This document shows, one piece after another, positions 1 to 6,136 of a stretch of 21,741 nt of DNA (position 1 is its first letter; every line of letters starts with the position of its first letter). Source of the stretch: Clostridium grantii DSM 8605 (GTDB lineage: Bacteria > Bacillota > Clostridia > Clostridiales > Clostridiaceae); contig NZ_FQXM01000039.1 in the NCBI RefSeq assembly GCF_900129965.1, positions 1 to 21,741 on the forward strand, given 5' to 3'. The notes beneath the pieces are model-generated. The model saw only the letters and a program-made list of their open reading frames with translations, did no database searches and was not told the origin of the DNA. The translations under genes were made by a program, and so were the position numbers.

Positions 1-366
1 TAATTTATCCACCATATCATAAGCTATAACTTCATCTTCCACAGTAAAACCATATAAATCTATGCTATTATTCAATATAGTTTCATCTTGAACTTCTCTA
101 TAATGCTTAATTGTTCCTTTAAGTAGATTTATATTACTACGTTTAACTGTGATAGCTAAAAACGAGCTAAAAGAATTTGAATTTATATTATATAAATTAA
201 TAGCTTTTATAATACTTAAAATACTATGTTGTACAATATCCTCAAACTCATACCCTGGTATATGATATTTTGATGCCTCACTTATTACCAAAGGCATATA
301 TTTATTTATAATAGTTTCAGTAGCCATGCTATCTCCTTGTTTTGCTTTTATAATTAAATCTTTCAA
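1..366 (-). CDS. sigma-70 family RNA polymerase sigma factor, N-terminal part (partial)
   Basis: The reverse strand is open from a TTG at 366 to the window edge (122 codons), so the C-terminal part is missing. The visible protein has the layout of sigma region 2: a start with AKQGD, then KYMPLV, a conserved-looking YHIPGYEFEDIVQ stretch, and F-S-S-F-L-A later. This is the pattern of sporulation-type and extracytoplasmic sigma factors that bind core polymerase and the -10 element. The TTG start is chosen because a G-rich ribosome site (372-378) lies 5 nt upstream. An internal ATG at 327 has no such site. It lies downstream of a leftward phage-like early operon, so it could be a late-gene activator or a bacteriocin-type (UviA-like) sigma factor. 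That role is inference; the sigma identity is fairly secure. Confidence 0.75.
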   Translation of the reverse strand, partial: MKDLIIKAKQGDSMATETIINKYMPLVISEASKYHIPGYEFEDIVQHSILSIIKAINLYNINSNSFSSFLAITVKRSNINLLKGTIKHYREVQDETILNNSIDLYGFTVEDEVIAYDMVDKL

Positions 367-390
367 GTTGACACCCCCAATTTATATCTA

Positions 391-407
391 GTGTAGGCCT
401 GCTACAC
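391..407. promoter_or_regulatory. hairpin/palindrome just upstream of the sigma gene
   Basis: GTGTAG (391-396) and CTACAC (402-407) form a perfect 6-bp stem with a 5-nt loop, about 25 nt upstream of the TTG start of the sigma gene. It could be an operator or a 5' UTR hairpin. No clear promoter was identified beside it, so the function is open. Confidence 0.35.
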
Positions 408-470
408 CGCTAAATTTTATCTATAATTTTCTCTTTTCTAATACACCTTATCTTTGTATTGCAACGCAAA

Positions 471-506
471 AATACCGTAAAATTCAGTTATGAATAATAC
501 GGTATT
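471..506. repeat. inverted repeat (AATACCGT / ACGGTATT), terminator-like or element end
   Basis: The 8-bp arms 471-478 and 499-506 are perfect complements. Inside them a second pair (ATTCA at 482-486, TGAAT at 491-495) extends the stem. The segment TGAATAATACGGTATT (491-506) recurs in the opposite orientation at 1763-1778. It may serve as a terminator for the leftward gene at 555-1091, although no long T-run follows on the reverse strand. It may instead be the end of a small inserted segment. Confidence 0.5.
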
Positions 507-554
507 TTAAAAATTATTAAATTGGATTAGAATCACAAACAACTGTTATGCTCA

Positions 555-1091
555 TTATTTAACCTTATCAATCTTTTCAATATATAAACTTATTTCTCCA
601 CAAATAGGACACACTGCCACTGTAGGCTTTTCACTAAAACCTTTTTTTGCAATAGTCATATTTGCTAATATCGTAGAATTATTTATTTTCACTTTGTATC
701 CATCAACCATGGTTGAACCACAATTCTTACAAACTCTCATATTGTTCTCTCCCTTCGCCAAATAAGAATATTGCTTATTAAATTTATCTACTGTTTTTAT
801 CCATAAATATTTATTTTTCAGAAAGGTTATATAAATAAAAGCAAAAAAGAATCTCCATCCTCTCAAAGAACTTCCACACTCAAATTCAATAACATCATTT
901 TCTGAAATATAAAAATCCAACTTATTACTTCTACACCAATCAATCTTTAAATAAATTGTATGCTCACCTGGTGCAACTTCAAAACTATTTATTTCCCCCT
1001 GATTAATATCACCTAAATAATTATTATCTAATATTATTTTGTATTTTCGCATACTATCTGCATATCCATTTTTTCTTCTAATCTTTATCAA
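555..1091 (-). CDS. hypothetical membrane-associated protein with C-terminal zinc ribbon (possible two-gene fusion)
   Basis: The protein has 178 residues and starts at a TTG with a GGAG site 8 nt upstream. Residues 14-75 look like a beta-rich PEGA-like fold (KYKIILDNNYLGDI, then PGEHTIYLKI). Residues 78-98 are aromatic and hydrophobic and probably touch or cross the membrane. Residues 118-178 form a separate zinc-ribbon-like unit with CKNC near its start and CPIC near its end. That unit begins with its own Met at 740, preceded by a good AAGGGAGAG site in the coding sequence, so a 61-residue protein could also be made alone. Two ancestral genes may therefore have joined by loss of a stop codon. 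No enzymatic function is recognised. Confidence 0.7.
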   Translation of the reverse strand: MIKIRRKNGYADSMRKYKIILDNNYLGDINQGEINSFEVAPGEHTIYLKIDWCRSNKLDFYISENDVIEFECGSSLRGWRFFFAFIYITFLKNKYLWIKTVDKFNKQYSYLAKGENNMRVCKNCGSTMVDGYKVKINNSTILANMTIAKKGFSEKPTVAVCPICGEISLYIEKIDKVK

Positions 1092-1137
1092 AATATCAAC
1101 TCCATAATTTAGTTATATAAGAAAAATGTGAACTGAT

Positions 1138-1407
1138 TTAAAAAGAAGTTACTGATGTAGAATTTACTTGAGAAAACAATACAAATCCAAGGATTATAAC
1201 TAATTGACAACATACACCTATAATACTGACAACCCTTCCTGATACAGCCAAACCAATTCCCGTTTCCTTGGAATTGTTTATTTCTTTAATAGATTTATAG
1301 GACATGACTATTCCCATGATGCCAAGTATTAACCCAATAAAAGGTAAGAATATTGATAAAATCCCTAATACTAATGAGGATATTGATTTATTGTTTGTTT
1401 TTTCCAT
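1138..1407 (-). CDS. DUF4190-type small membrane protein
   Basis: About 89 residues with two hydrophobic helices around a short Gly-rich hairpin (LVLGILSIFLPFIGLILGIMG, then VVSIIGVCCQLVIILGFVLF), joined by a polar YKSIKEINNSKETGIG loop. This layout is typical of the DUF4190 family, whose function is unknown. An ATG at 1431 extends the frame by 8 codons, but it has no ribosome site. The ATG at 1407 is preceded by GGAGAAGAGGG and matches the usual family start, so it is preferred. It lies in the same orientation as the 178-residue gene but is separated from it by 46 bp. Confidence 0.75.
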   Translation of the reverse strand: MEKTNNKSISSLVLGILSIFLPFIGLILGIMGIVMSYKSIKEINNSKETGIGLAVSGRVVSIIGVCCQLVIILGFVLFSQVNSTSVTSF

Positions 1408-1533
1408 GTTATATTTAACCCTCTTCTCCATAATATATTATAATTTTAAATTAATTCATATGTAAATTATAACGCATTTCCCATATTACTACATCATTAT
1501 ATTTCTACAATAGTAAAGATTTTTATTTTTAGA

Positions 1534-1660
1534 GGGATTCAAGTTCAACTATGAATTTTTACATGTCCTATAACTCCCAGGAATCAATGATTTTAGAAAA
1601 CTAGTTGATACGTCTAGTTTTTAGTACATGTATAAAATAAGTTTACGTATGGTTTATCCG
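1534..1660. repeat. long-hairpin repeat, degenerate copy A
   Basis: An imperfect hairpin element placed in tandem with copy B. It shares with copy B a left arm containing GTTCAACTAT, an inner ACTCCCA motif, and a right arm containing GTATAAAATAAGTTTAC. Its centre is a perfect 8-bp stem (AAAACTAG/CTAGTTTT) with a 9-nt loop. The outer arms have decayed more than in copy B. Confidence 0.6.
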
Positions 1661-1761
1661 TAGGTATCCCAGTTCAACTATTAATTTATACATGCCTCAA
1701 AACTCCCAAAGGCCGGAGCTTTTGAAACAAGTATAAATTAAGTTTCACAATGGGATCCCTA
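1661..1761. repeat. long-hairpin MITE-like repeat, copy B
   Basis: A 101-bp element with imperfect terminal inverted repeats about 30 bp long. The left arm begins TAGGTATCCCAGTTCAAC and runs to TTAATTTATAC. The right arm, read on the other strand, begins TAGGGATCCCATTGTG and runs to the same TTAATTTATAC. A short inner stem (AAAGGC/GCTTTT, loop CGGA) occupies the centre. It ends in TA at both sides. Isolated arms occur at 6728-6750, 6849-6872 and 16640-16670. No transposase of matching type is seen. Confidence 0.7.
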
Positions 1762-1762
1762 T

Positions 1763-1778
1763 AATACCGTATTATTCA
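1763..1778. repeat. 16-bp inverted copy of the repeat at 491-506
   Basis: This segment is the exact reverse complement of 491-506 and itself holds a local palindrome (ATAATA-CCG-TATTAT, 1761-1775). With 471-506 it brackets the DUF4190 and zinc-ribbon genes and the two hairpin repeats. Confidence 0.55.
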
Positions 1779-1804
1779 ATTTTCAAAGATCATTATTCCT
1801 ACTT

Positions 1805-1903
1805 TTAATTGGAATGTGCTATGAGTGCATTTCTGCTCTTCATTTTGTGCATCCTATTGAGTGCTTGTCCACTGTTCTGATAACAAGATTCCAAATTCTC
1901 CAC
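1805..1903 (-). CDS. possible 32-residue small ORF
   Basis: It begins at a GTG 3 nt after the stop of the second AbrB gene and encodes a hydrophilic peptide with ENLESCYQNSG and RMHKMKSRNA. The spacing suggests it could be the last gene of the early operon, and GGA lies 7 nt upstream. It is very short and the family is not recognised, so it may be chance. Confidence 0.25.
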   Translation of the reverse strand: MENLESCYQNSGQALNRMHKMKSRNALIAHSN

Positions 1904-1906
1904 TTC

Positions 1907-2161
1907 TTAATCCAAAATATCTGTATTGCCTCTAACATAATCAACCATTTCCCTTAAACACTTTCTACAAAGCGAAACTTTACCAATAGTAATTACTCTA
2001 TTAACCTCACCACATTGCATACATCCAACACTATATTTTTTTAGATAAATCTCTTCCTCCTCTGTAAATATTTCTAAGGAATCCCTATCTTCAAGATTCA
2101 AAGTCCTTCTTAGCTCTATTGGAATAACTACTCTGCCAAGTTCGTCTAAAACCCTTGACAA
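1907..2161 (-). CDS. AbrB/SpoVT-family DNA-binding protein with C-terminal Cys-rich zinc site
   Basis: About 84 residues. The N-terminus has the swapped-hairpin AbrB signature (VLDELGRVVIPIELRRTL). The C-terminal half carries CMQC and CRKC, probably a zinc ribbon. AbrB proteins dimerise through this fold and bind AT-rich promoters. The only start in frame after an upstream stop is a TTG at 2161. It overlaps the end of the preceding abrB-like gene by 16 nt, and the purine-rich GGGGG lies only 1 nt from the TTG. Similarity to the AbrB N-terminus also extends upstream of the TTG. Translation may thus be coupled to the upstream gene or use a -1 frameshift. Confidence 0.8.
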   Translation of the reverse strand: MSRVLDELGRVVIPIELRRTLNLEDRDSLEIFTEEEEIYLKKYSVGCMQCGEVNRVITIGKVSLCRKCLREMVDYVRGNTDILD

Positions 2162-2319
2162 TCCCCCTTTTCTTTTGAGCTAAGTATGATATACTCCCCC
2201 TCCTTCGATATATCAACCTGTGTTTGTCTTTCAACAAAATTAAGTTTCTTTCTTAACTCCTTTGGTATAACTATCCTTCCTAAATCATCTAATCTTCTTA
2301 CAATTCCTGTTGCTTTCAT
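2146..2319 (-). CDS. AbrB/SpoVT-family transcriptional regulator
   Basis: 57 residues starting MKATGIVRRLDDLGRIVIP, a textbook AbrB N-terminal domain; the chain ends soon after that domain, so there is no extra C-terminal module. The ATG at 2319 is preceded by GGAGG with 8-nt spacing; an earlier in-frame ATG at 2334 has no such site. It lies 36 bp downstream of the helicase-loader stop and overlaps the next AbrB gene, so it probably belongs to the leftward early operon. A role in regulating element or host transition-state promoters is inferred from the family. Confidence 0.85.
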   Translation of the reverse strand: MKATGIVRRLDDLGRIVIPKELRKKLNFVERQTQVDISKEGEYIILSSKEKGDCQGF

Positions 2320-2355
2320 TTTCCTATCCTCCATTTTCTATTTAAAACATATCCT

Positions 2356-3135
2356 TTACTTCACAAATTTTTTCAAACTGTAATTATATTTAACTCCTTT
2401 AAAAACCGTTATATTATCCCCGCACATTTCTAAAATTCTTCTAGCAATTGCTTGATCTAAATCAATTAACATTTGTGGGGTACACTCACTTGATACTAAG
2501 ATAGGTAATTTGTTTAAATACCTATAATTGATAATTGGATATATATGTTTAATGTCTGAGCTATTTAATTCTGCAATTAATTTATTGTTTTTTATTTTAC
2601 TTTTAAACAAATCATCTAATATGAGCAGCTCTGCTCTACAATACTTTGATTGAATTCTTATATAATTTTCATCATCCATGGCATTAGCTTTTAAATCTCT
2701 AATGACTTCTTCATAAGGCATATAAACAACTTTAATAAATCTTTCTTGCCTATTTAGTAACGCTGCTCCTATAGCTATTACTAAGTGACTTTTTCCTGCC
2801 CCCGGCTGACCAAATAAAGCAAAACTATTTTCTTTACTTTTCTTTATTTCATCAAAGTTTTGTATATAATTAATGGCTTTATTCTTAACTTCATAGGTTA
2901 CATCATCATAGGCCTTATAATCATTAACTTTTAGAACCTCTTCTGGTTTAACTCCAAATCTACTCCAAGCATTTTCAACAATTCTTTTTTCATAACAATG
3001 ACACCTGGTACAAACATTGTTTTCATCTATAATCCAAGTAGTATCCATACACTCTGCGCACTTATATTTATCCTCCGAACATTGAGAAATCGTACAAGCT
3101 GATTGCATCCTTTTTATGGTTGCTTGTATGTCCAT
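2356..3135 (-). CDS. DnaC/IstB-type replicative helicase loader ATPase
   Basis: 259 residues. An N-terminal zinc-finger-like module (C26, C29, C42, C45, C47) is followed by an AAA+ ATPase core. Walker A is GQPGAGKSH (109-117) and Walker B is LLILDD (170-175). A sensor-like SSE and an AIARRI arginine-finger segment follow. Such proteins load the host DnaB-type helicase at a phage or element origin together with the replisome organizer encoded just upstream. The start at 3135 has a strong AAGGGGAG site, although it lies 68 nt inside the preceding gene. Gene order (organizer, then loader) is standard for Firmicute phages. Confidence 0.9.
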   Translation of the reverse strand: MDIQATIKRMQSACTISQCSEDKYKCAECMDTTWIIDENNVCTRCHCYEKRIVENAWSRFGVKPEEVLKVNDYKAYDDVTYEVKNKAINYIQNFDEIKKSKENSFALFGQPGAGKSHLVIAIGAALLNRQERFIKVVYMPYEEVIRDLKANAMDDENYIRIQSKYCRAELLILDDLFKSKIKNNKLIAELNSSDIKHIYPIINYRYLNKLPILVSSECTPQMLIDLDQAIARRILEMCGDNITVFKGVKYNYSLKKFVK

Positions 3136-3958
3136 TTTTTTCTCCCCTTCCTTCTGCTCTCCAATTATTTAGCACCCCTTGAACATAACTAAGATTTTTT
3201 TTATTTCTCATAACTGCGATATCTATTGCATCTTTAAACCATTCGTAAGTAAACTCCTTAATCAACTCAGTAATTTTATCTAAAATAATTTGTGATACTG
3301 TTCCAAAACCTGCTGTTTCATAATAATTACATCCTTCAAGAAAAAAATTAGAAGACCACATTGAATTGTTTTCTTTTTTTCTTTTCTCTTTATCTTCTCT
3401 TCTATCTTTATCTTTATCTTTATCTTTATCTTTATCTTTATCTTTATCTTTATCTTTATCTTCTTTCTTCTCTCTTATTTCTTCTCTCTTCTCTCTAGGA
3501 GCGTTATTTAACGTTTCAGTAACGTTACTTGTAACGTTACAACATATTTCTTCTTTGGTTATTGCTTCAATTTCCTTTTTCCTTTCTCTATGTTTGGAAA
3601 CTCTTTTCCTTGTTTGCTCCTTGATTTTTTGCATACTTTCAAGGTTCTGATATTTACGCCAATTGCATAACTGTATTCCTTTTTTATTAACTATTATCAT
3701 GTTTAATCTTTCAAAAGTTTCTAGTGCCAACCTAACAATGTTAGTTTGTTTTCTGAATTTATAAGCTAAAGTATCTTCCGTATAAGGAATTTTTTCTGTT
3801 AAATAAATATACCCATCATCATTGCACTTACCTGCCAACACAAGCAATCTAACCCAAATAACAAGTATTGAATCTCCTTCTGGTAAACTTTGTATAAAAT
3901 CAATTTTTTCATCATCAAACAATTCAATAGAAAGTTTGATCCATTTAACATCAGCCAT
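3068..3958 (-). CDS. phage replisome organizer (N-terminal domain plus DnaD-like C-terminus)
   Basis: 296 residues. The first 115 or so (MADVKWIKLSIELFDDEKI onward) match the phage replisome organizer N-terminal winged-helix domain. A charged linker includes about nine Lys-Asp repeats near residues 167-186. Residues 200-270 resemble the DnaD-like domain, ending in the characteristic YVQGVLNNW pattern. It should bind the element's origin and recruit the helicase loader. The origin may lie inside this gene, as palindromic iteron-like sites sit at 3502-3540. It starts 10 bp after the ATPase gene and overlaps the loader gene by 68 nt, which points to tight translational coupling. Confidence 0.88.
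   Translation of the reverse strand: MADVKWIKLSIELFDDEKIDFIQSLPEGDSILVIWVRLLVLAGKCNDDGYIYLTEKIPYTEDTLAYKFRKQTNIVRLALETFERLNMIIVNKKGIQLCNWRKYQNLESMQKIKEQTRKRVSKHRERKKEIEAITKEEICCNVTSNVTETLNNAPREKREEIREKKEDKDKDKDKDKDKDKDKDKDRREDKEKRKKENNSMWSSNFFLEGCNYYETAGFGTVSQIILDKITELIKEFTYEWFKDAIDIAVMRNKKNLSYVQGVLNNWRAEGRGEKNGHTSNHKKDAISLYDFSMFGG
3404..3463. repeat. hexanucleotide microsatellite (ATCTTT, about 9-10 units)
   Basis: A near-perfect run of ATCTTT on the plus strand, encoding the Lys-Asp repeats of the replisome organizer on the minus strand. Because the unit is 6 bp, unit loss or gain keeps the reading frame. It lies within a longer pyrimidine-rich tract (about 3366-3496). Confidence 0.85.
3502..3540. 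other. iteron-like palindrome cluster, candidate replication origin
   Basis: The perfect palindrome GTAACGTTAC occurs at 3519-3528 and again at 3531-3540. A third AACGTT core lies at 3510-3515 within CGTTATTTAACG (3502-3513), so core spacings are 12 and 11 bp. The cluster lies inside the replisome organizer gene beside a pyrimidine-rich, AT-rich tract. Many phage initiators bind iterons within their own gene. Origin function is inferred and not shown. Confidence 0.45.
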
Positions 3959-3968
3959 TATTTTCCTC

Positions 3969-5699
3969 CTACCCTATTTTTTCAATTTCAAATTTATCTG
4001 CCCCTGTACTTGTTACAAAGTATTGATATTCATCATTAATCATTTCCTTTAATAATCTTTCTTGAGTAGCTGGATTCAAACCTTCAAATTTATCTATGCA
4101 AATCACCTTCAATTCTCCAGCCTGGGCTTTTGCAATTTTCATAGCAAGTTCTAACTTTTCCCCATCAGAAAGTCCATCTATCAATATATTATTTATCCTT
4201 ATAAAGCCATTGCTATCAACACTAATACCCTCAATTGGCATCTTAGCAGTTTGTAGCAATTCCCTTGGTAAACTTCTAGCTTTATCAACTCTCTTGGTTT
4301 GTATTGCTGCATATCTTTCTTTACTTGCTAATTTGTTATCACGAATATCAATCAACATATCCCATTGTCTTAAATAGCTTTGCATTTCTGCCACTTTATC
4401 AGCTTCATCTTGAAGTGGCTTTATATCAATAGCCTTGTTATTTTTCATATATTCAATAGCTTTACCAACTTTAATTTCCTCTTTTTCTTTTTCAGTTAGT
4501 ATTTTTTCATTTACTGCTTTAATCTCCTGTTCTTCAGTAACTCCTAAAGAAACTAACTCTTGCTCTTTAGCTGCAATTTTCTTTTCTTGTAATACTATAT
4601 TGTCTTTTTCACTTTCCTTAACAAATTCACTTGATTTTTTCAACCTTTCTTTATTCTCTAATAATGTTACATTTATGCCTTTCAATTTTTCTTCATGAGA
4701 AACTTTAGCTTTTTCAACTTTTAAAAGATACTCTTCTTCAAGCTTCTTAAGGGTTTGTGATAAATCTTCCTTTAACTTGTGTTCTTCTTGAAGAAAATTA
4801 TTTGTTGCTTCCTTTAATTCAAAATCTAAATTCTTATCAGCATTTTCTAACGCATTTTTACTTTTTTCTATTCTGGCTTTTGAAAGTCCTATAATGTCCT
4901 TTATATCTGCTTTATGCTGGTTGAAGTTTAGCTTAATTCTATTTTTTTCACTTTCAGCATTAGCTTTTATAGCTGCAATTTTATTATGAAAATTTTCTTG
5001 AAGAGCTTTAGCATCTTCAATCCAGTGATTAATTTTCTGCGCTTGCGAAACTTTATTATAATATTCTTGAACTTTTTTATCTCTCCATAGCTCTCCATGG
5101 TACTCCGTTGGCAGTTCATCCAAGATAACCTTTATTTGAGTTTTAAGCTCTTTTATTTGTCTATTTACTTCTTCTCTATCTCTATAATACTTGTCCTCTA
5201 TAGCTTTAAGTATCACTAAAATATGATTATTATAATCTATATTACTTGGAAGTTCCCCGAACCATTCAATGATATTTTCATTTGTCCAATCTATTTTCAA
5301 CATACCAAGAATACTTTTAGTTTGCTGCTTTATATTCATATTCACCCAATCCAAAGGCCTAAATATATCACCATTTATAAGGTTTCTCAGAAATTTTTCA
5401 GTAGAAGGCACTCCTTCATCATCTTTTCTAATTTTTAAATAATCAGCTTTTTCTAACCTAACTCTTCTATCTACTTCCAATCCATCATCCAACTTAACAT
5501 ACAAAGTTGCTTCCTCTTCTCCATGTCTTATAACCTCAGTACGTCTATTTTTGTTAGTAAAAGTTTTTTCAATACCTTCAAGTATGCTACTTTTCCCGCT
5601 TCCTTTAGGCCCTTTAAAAATATTGATTTTGCTACAATCCAAATCTATTTCTTTTAACCCTAAGAATTTTTCAATACTCAAACTTTTAATCATACTCAT
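3969..5699 (-). CDS. phage-type AAA ATPase with SMC/Rad50-like architecture
   Basis: 576 residues. The N-terminus has a RecF/SMC-type start (IEKFLGLKEIDLD) with Walker A GPKGSGKSS at 30-38. The middle (about 180-450) is highly charged and predicted coiled coil. The C-terminus has an ABC-like signature LSDGE (510-514) and a Walker B-like VICID at 532-536. The residue after the Walker B Asp is Lys instead of the usual Glu; the next acidic residue is two positions on. Such ATPases occur in phage early operons beside recombination or replication genes. A role in DNA end handling or replication is likely but not specified. The ATG at 5699 is used; a second in-frame ATG lies two codons later. Confidence 0.85.
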   Translation of the reverse strand: MSMIKSLSIEKFLGLKEIDLDCSKINIFKGPKGSGKSSILEGIEKTFTNKNRRTEVIRHGEEEATLYVKLDDGLEVDRRVRLEKADYLKIRKDDEGVPSTEKFLRNLINGDIFRPLDWVNMNIKQQTKSILGMLKIDWTNENIIEWFGELPSNIDYNNHILVILKAIEDKYYRDREEVNRQIKELKTQIKVILDELPTEYHGELWRDKKVQEYYNKVSQAQKINHWIEDAKALQENFHNKIAAIKANAESEKNRIKLNFNQHKADIKDIIGLSKARIEKSKNALENADKNLDFELKEATNNFLQEEHKLKEDLSQTLKKLEEEYLLKVEKAKVSHEEKLKGINVTLLENKERLKKSSEFVKESEKDNIVLQEKKIAAKEQELVSLGVTEEQEIKAVNEKILTEKEKEEIKVGKAIEYMKNNKAIDIKPLQDEADKVAEMQSYLRQWDMLIDIRDNKLASKERYAAIQTKRVDKARSLPRELLQTAKMPIEGISVDSNGFIRINNILIDGLSDGEKLELAMKIAKAQAGELKVICIDKFEGLNPATQERLLKEMINDEYQYFVTSTGADKFEIEKIG

Positions 5700-5759
5700 A
5701 CTCTATCTTTTCTCCTTCTTTAAATTAAAAGTCAAAACACTGCCCTTTCTAAACTTAAA

Positions 5760-5990
5760 TCATTCAGCGCTTTGTTCACTATAATGTACAGCCTTGTTAA
5801 AAAAAAGTTCTTCTACTGAAACTTCCAGTGCTTTTGCTATTCTAAGCGCAACGTCACAAGAAGGTTTTTTTTTACCATTTTCAATATTAGATAAATACGG
5901 TCTTGTGATTCTAGCTTTATTCGCTAGTATTTGTTGAGAATAACTTTTGCTTGTCCTATACAACGCTATATTGTTTTCTATAGTATACAA
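5760..5990 (-). CDS. Cro/Xre-family helix-turn-helix regulator (Cro-like)
   Basis: About 76 residues with a Xre-type HTH: SQQILANKARITRPYLSNIENGKKKPS holds the two helices and the conserved YLSNIENG turn, followed by ALRIAKALEVSVEEL. It is the first gene of the leftward operon and faces the repressor gene across a short control region. By position and size it corresponds to a Cro. Its start is odd. The TTG at 5990 directly abuts the GGAG site (5991-5994) with no spacer, whereas the ATA codon three codons later has ideal spacing (9 nt), so a non-standard start is possible. A consensus promoter lies upstream (6028-6056). Confidence 0.85.
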   Translation of the reverse strand: MYTIENNIALYRTSKSYSQQILANKARITRPYLSNIENGKKKPSCDVALRIAKALEVSVEELFFNKAVHYSEQSAE

Positions 5991-6003
5991 CTCCTTTCTT
6001 TTT

Positions 6004-6021
6004 TGTATTTATATGGTTACA
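6004..6021. promoter_or_regulatory. operator-like 18-bp site O1
   Basis: Read on the minus strand the site is TGTAACCATATAAATACA. It matches the TGT...ACA frame and much of the interior of two other 18-bp sites in this control region. It lies downstream of the leftward -10, where a bound repressor would block the Cro-like gene. Confidence 0.6.
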
Positions 6022-6027
6022 TTTTTT

Positions 6028-6056
6028 ATTTTAAACTTATTTTCTCAGTCTGTCAA
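6028..6056 (-). promoter_or_regulatory. leftward promoter for the Cro-like gene and early operon
   Basis: On the minus strand TTGACA (6056-6051) and TAAAAT (6033-6028) are separated by exactly 17 nt, a near-consensus vegetative promoter. The -35 lies inside operator-like site O2 and the start region runs into O1. Confidence 0.85.
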
Positions 6057-6068
6057 CTATAAAGTACA
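6051..6068. promoter_or_regulatory. operator-like 18-bp site O2
   Basis: TGTCAACTATAAAGTACA has the same length and the same TGT/TACA ends as O1 and O3. It covers the -35 of the leftward promoter, so binding there would repress the early operon. Confidence 0.6.
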
Positions 6069-6085
6069 ATCAATGAAAATAAAGT

Positions 6086-6103
6086 TGTAAACAATTGATT
6101 ACA
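6086..6103. promoter_or_regulatory. operator-like 18-bp site O3
   Basis: TGTAAACAATTGATTACA is a near-perfect palindrome: only the A/T pair flanking CAATTG breaks symmetry. It lies in the upstream part of the rightward repressor promoter, as expected for autoregulation. Confidence 0.7.
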
Positions 6104-6107
6104 TTAC

Positions 6108-6116
6108 TGTTATAAT
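6108..6116 (+). promoter_or_regulatory. rightward promoter of the repressor gene (extended -10)
   Basis: TGTTATAAT contains a perfect TATAAT at 6111-6116 preceded by the TGN of an extended -10. No good -35 stands at 17 nt; TTGTAA at 6085-6090 is 20 nt away. O3 overlaps this upstream region. Confidence 0.65.
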
Positions 6117-6136
6117 AGAAACATGAGGTGATAATT

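Noticed and set aside
3404..3463. CRISPR array suggested by regular repeats
   Set aside because: The unit is a 6-bp microsatellite with no spacers. The 12-bp repeats at 7165-7220 are coding repeats of an Rpn protein.
3366..3650. Plus-strand 94-codon ORF rich in Ser-Leu repeats
   Set aside because: It is the complement of the Lys-Asp microsatellite of the replisome organizer, which has clear domain homology on the minus strand.
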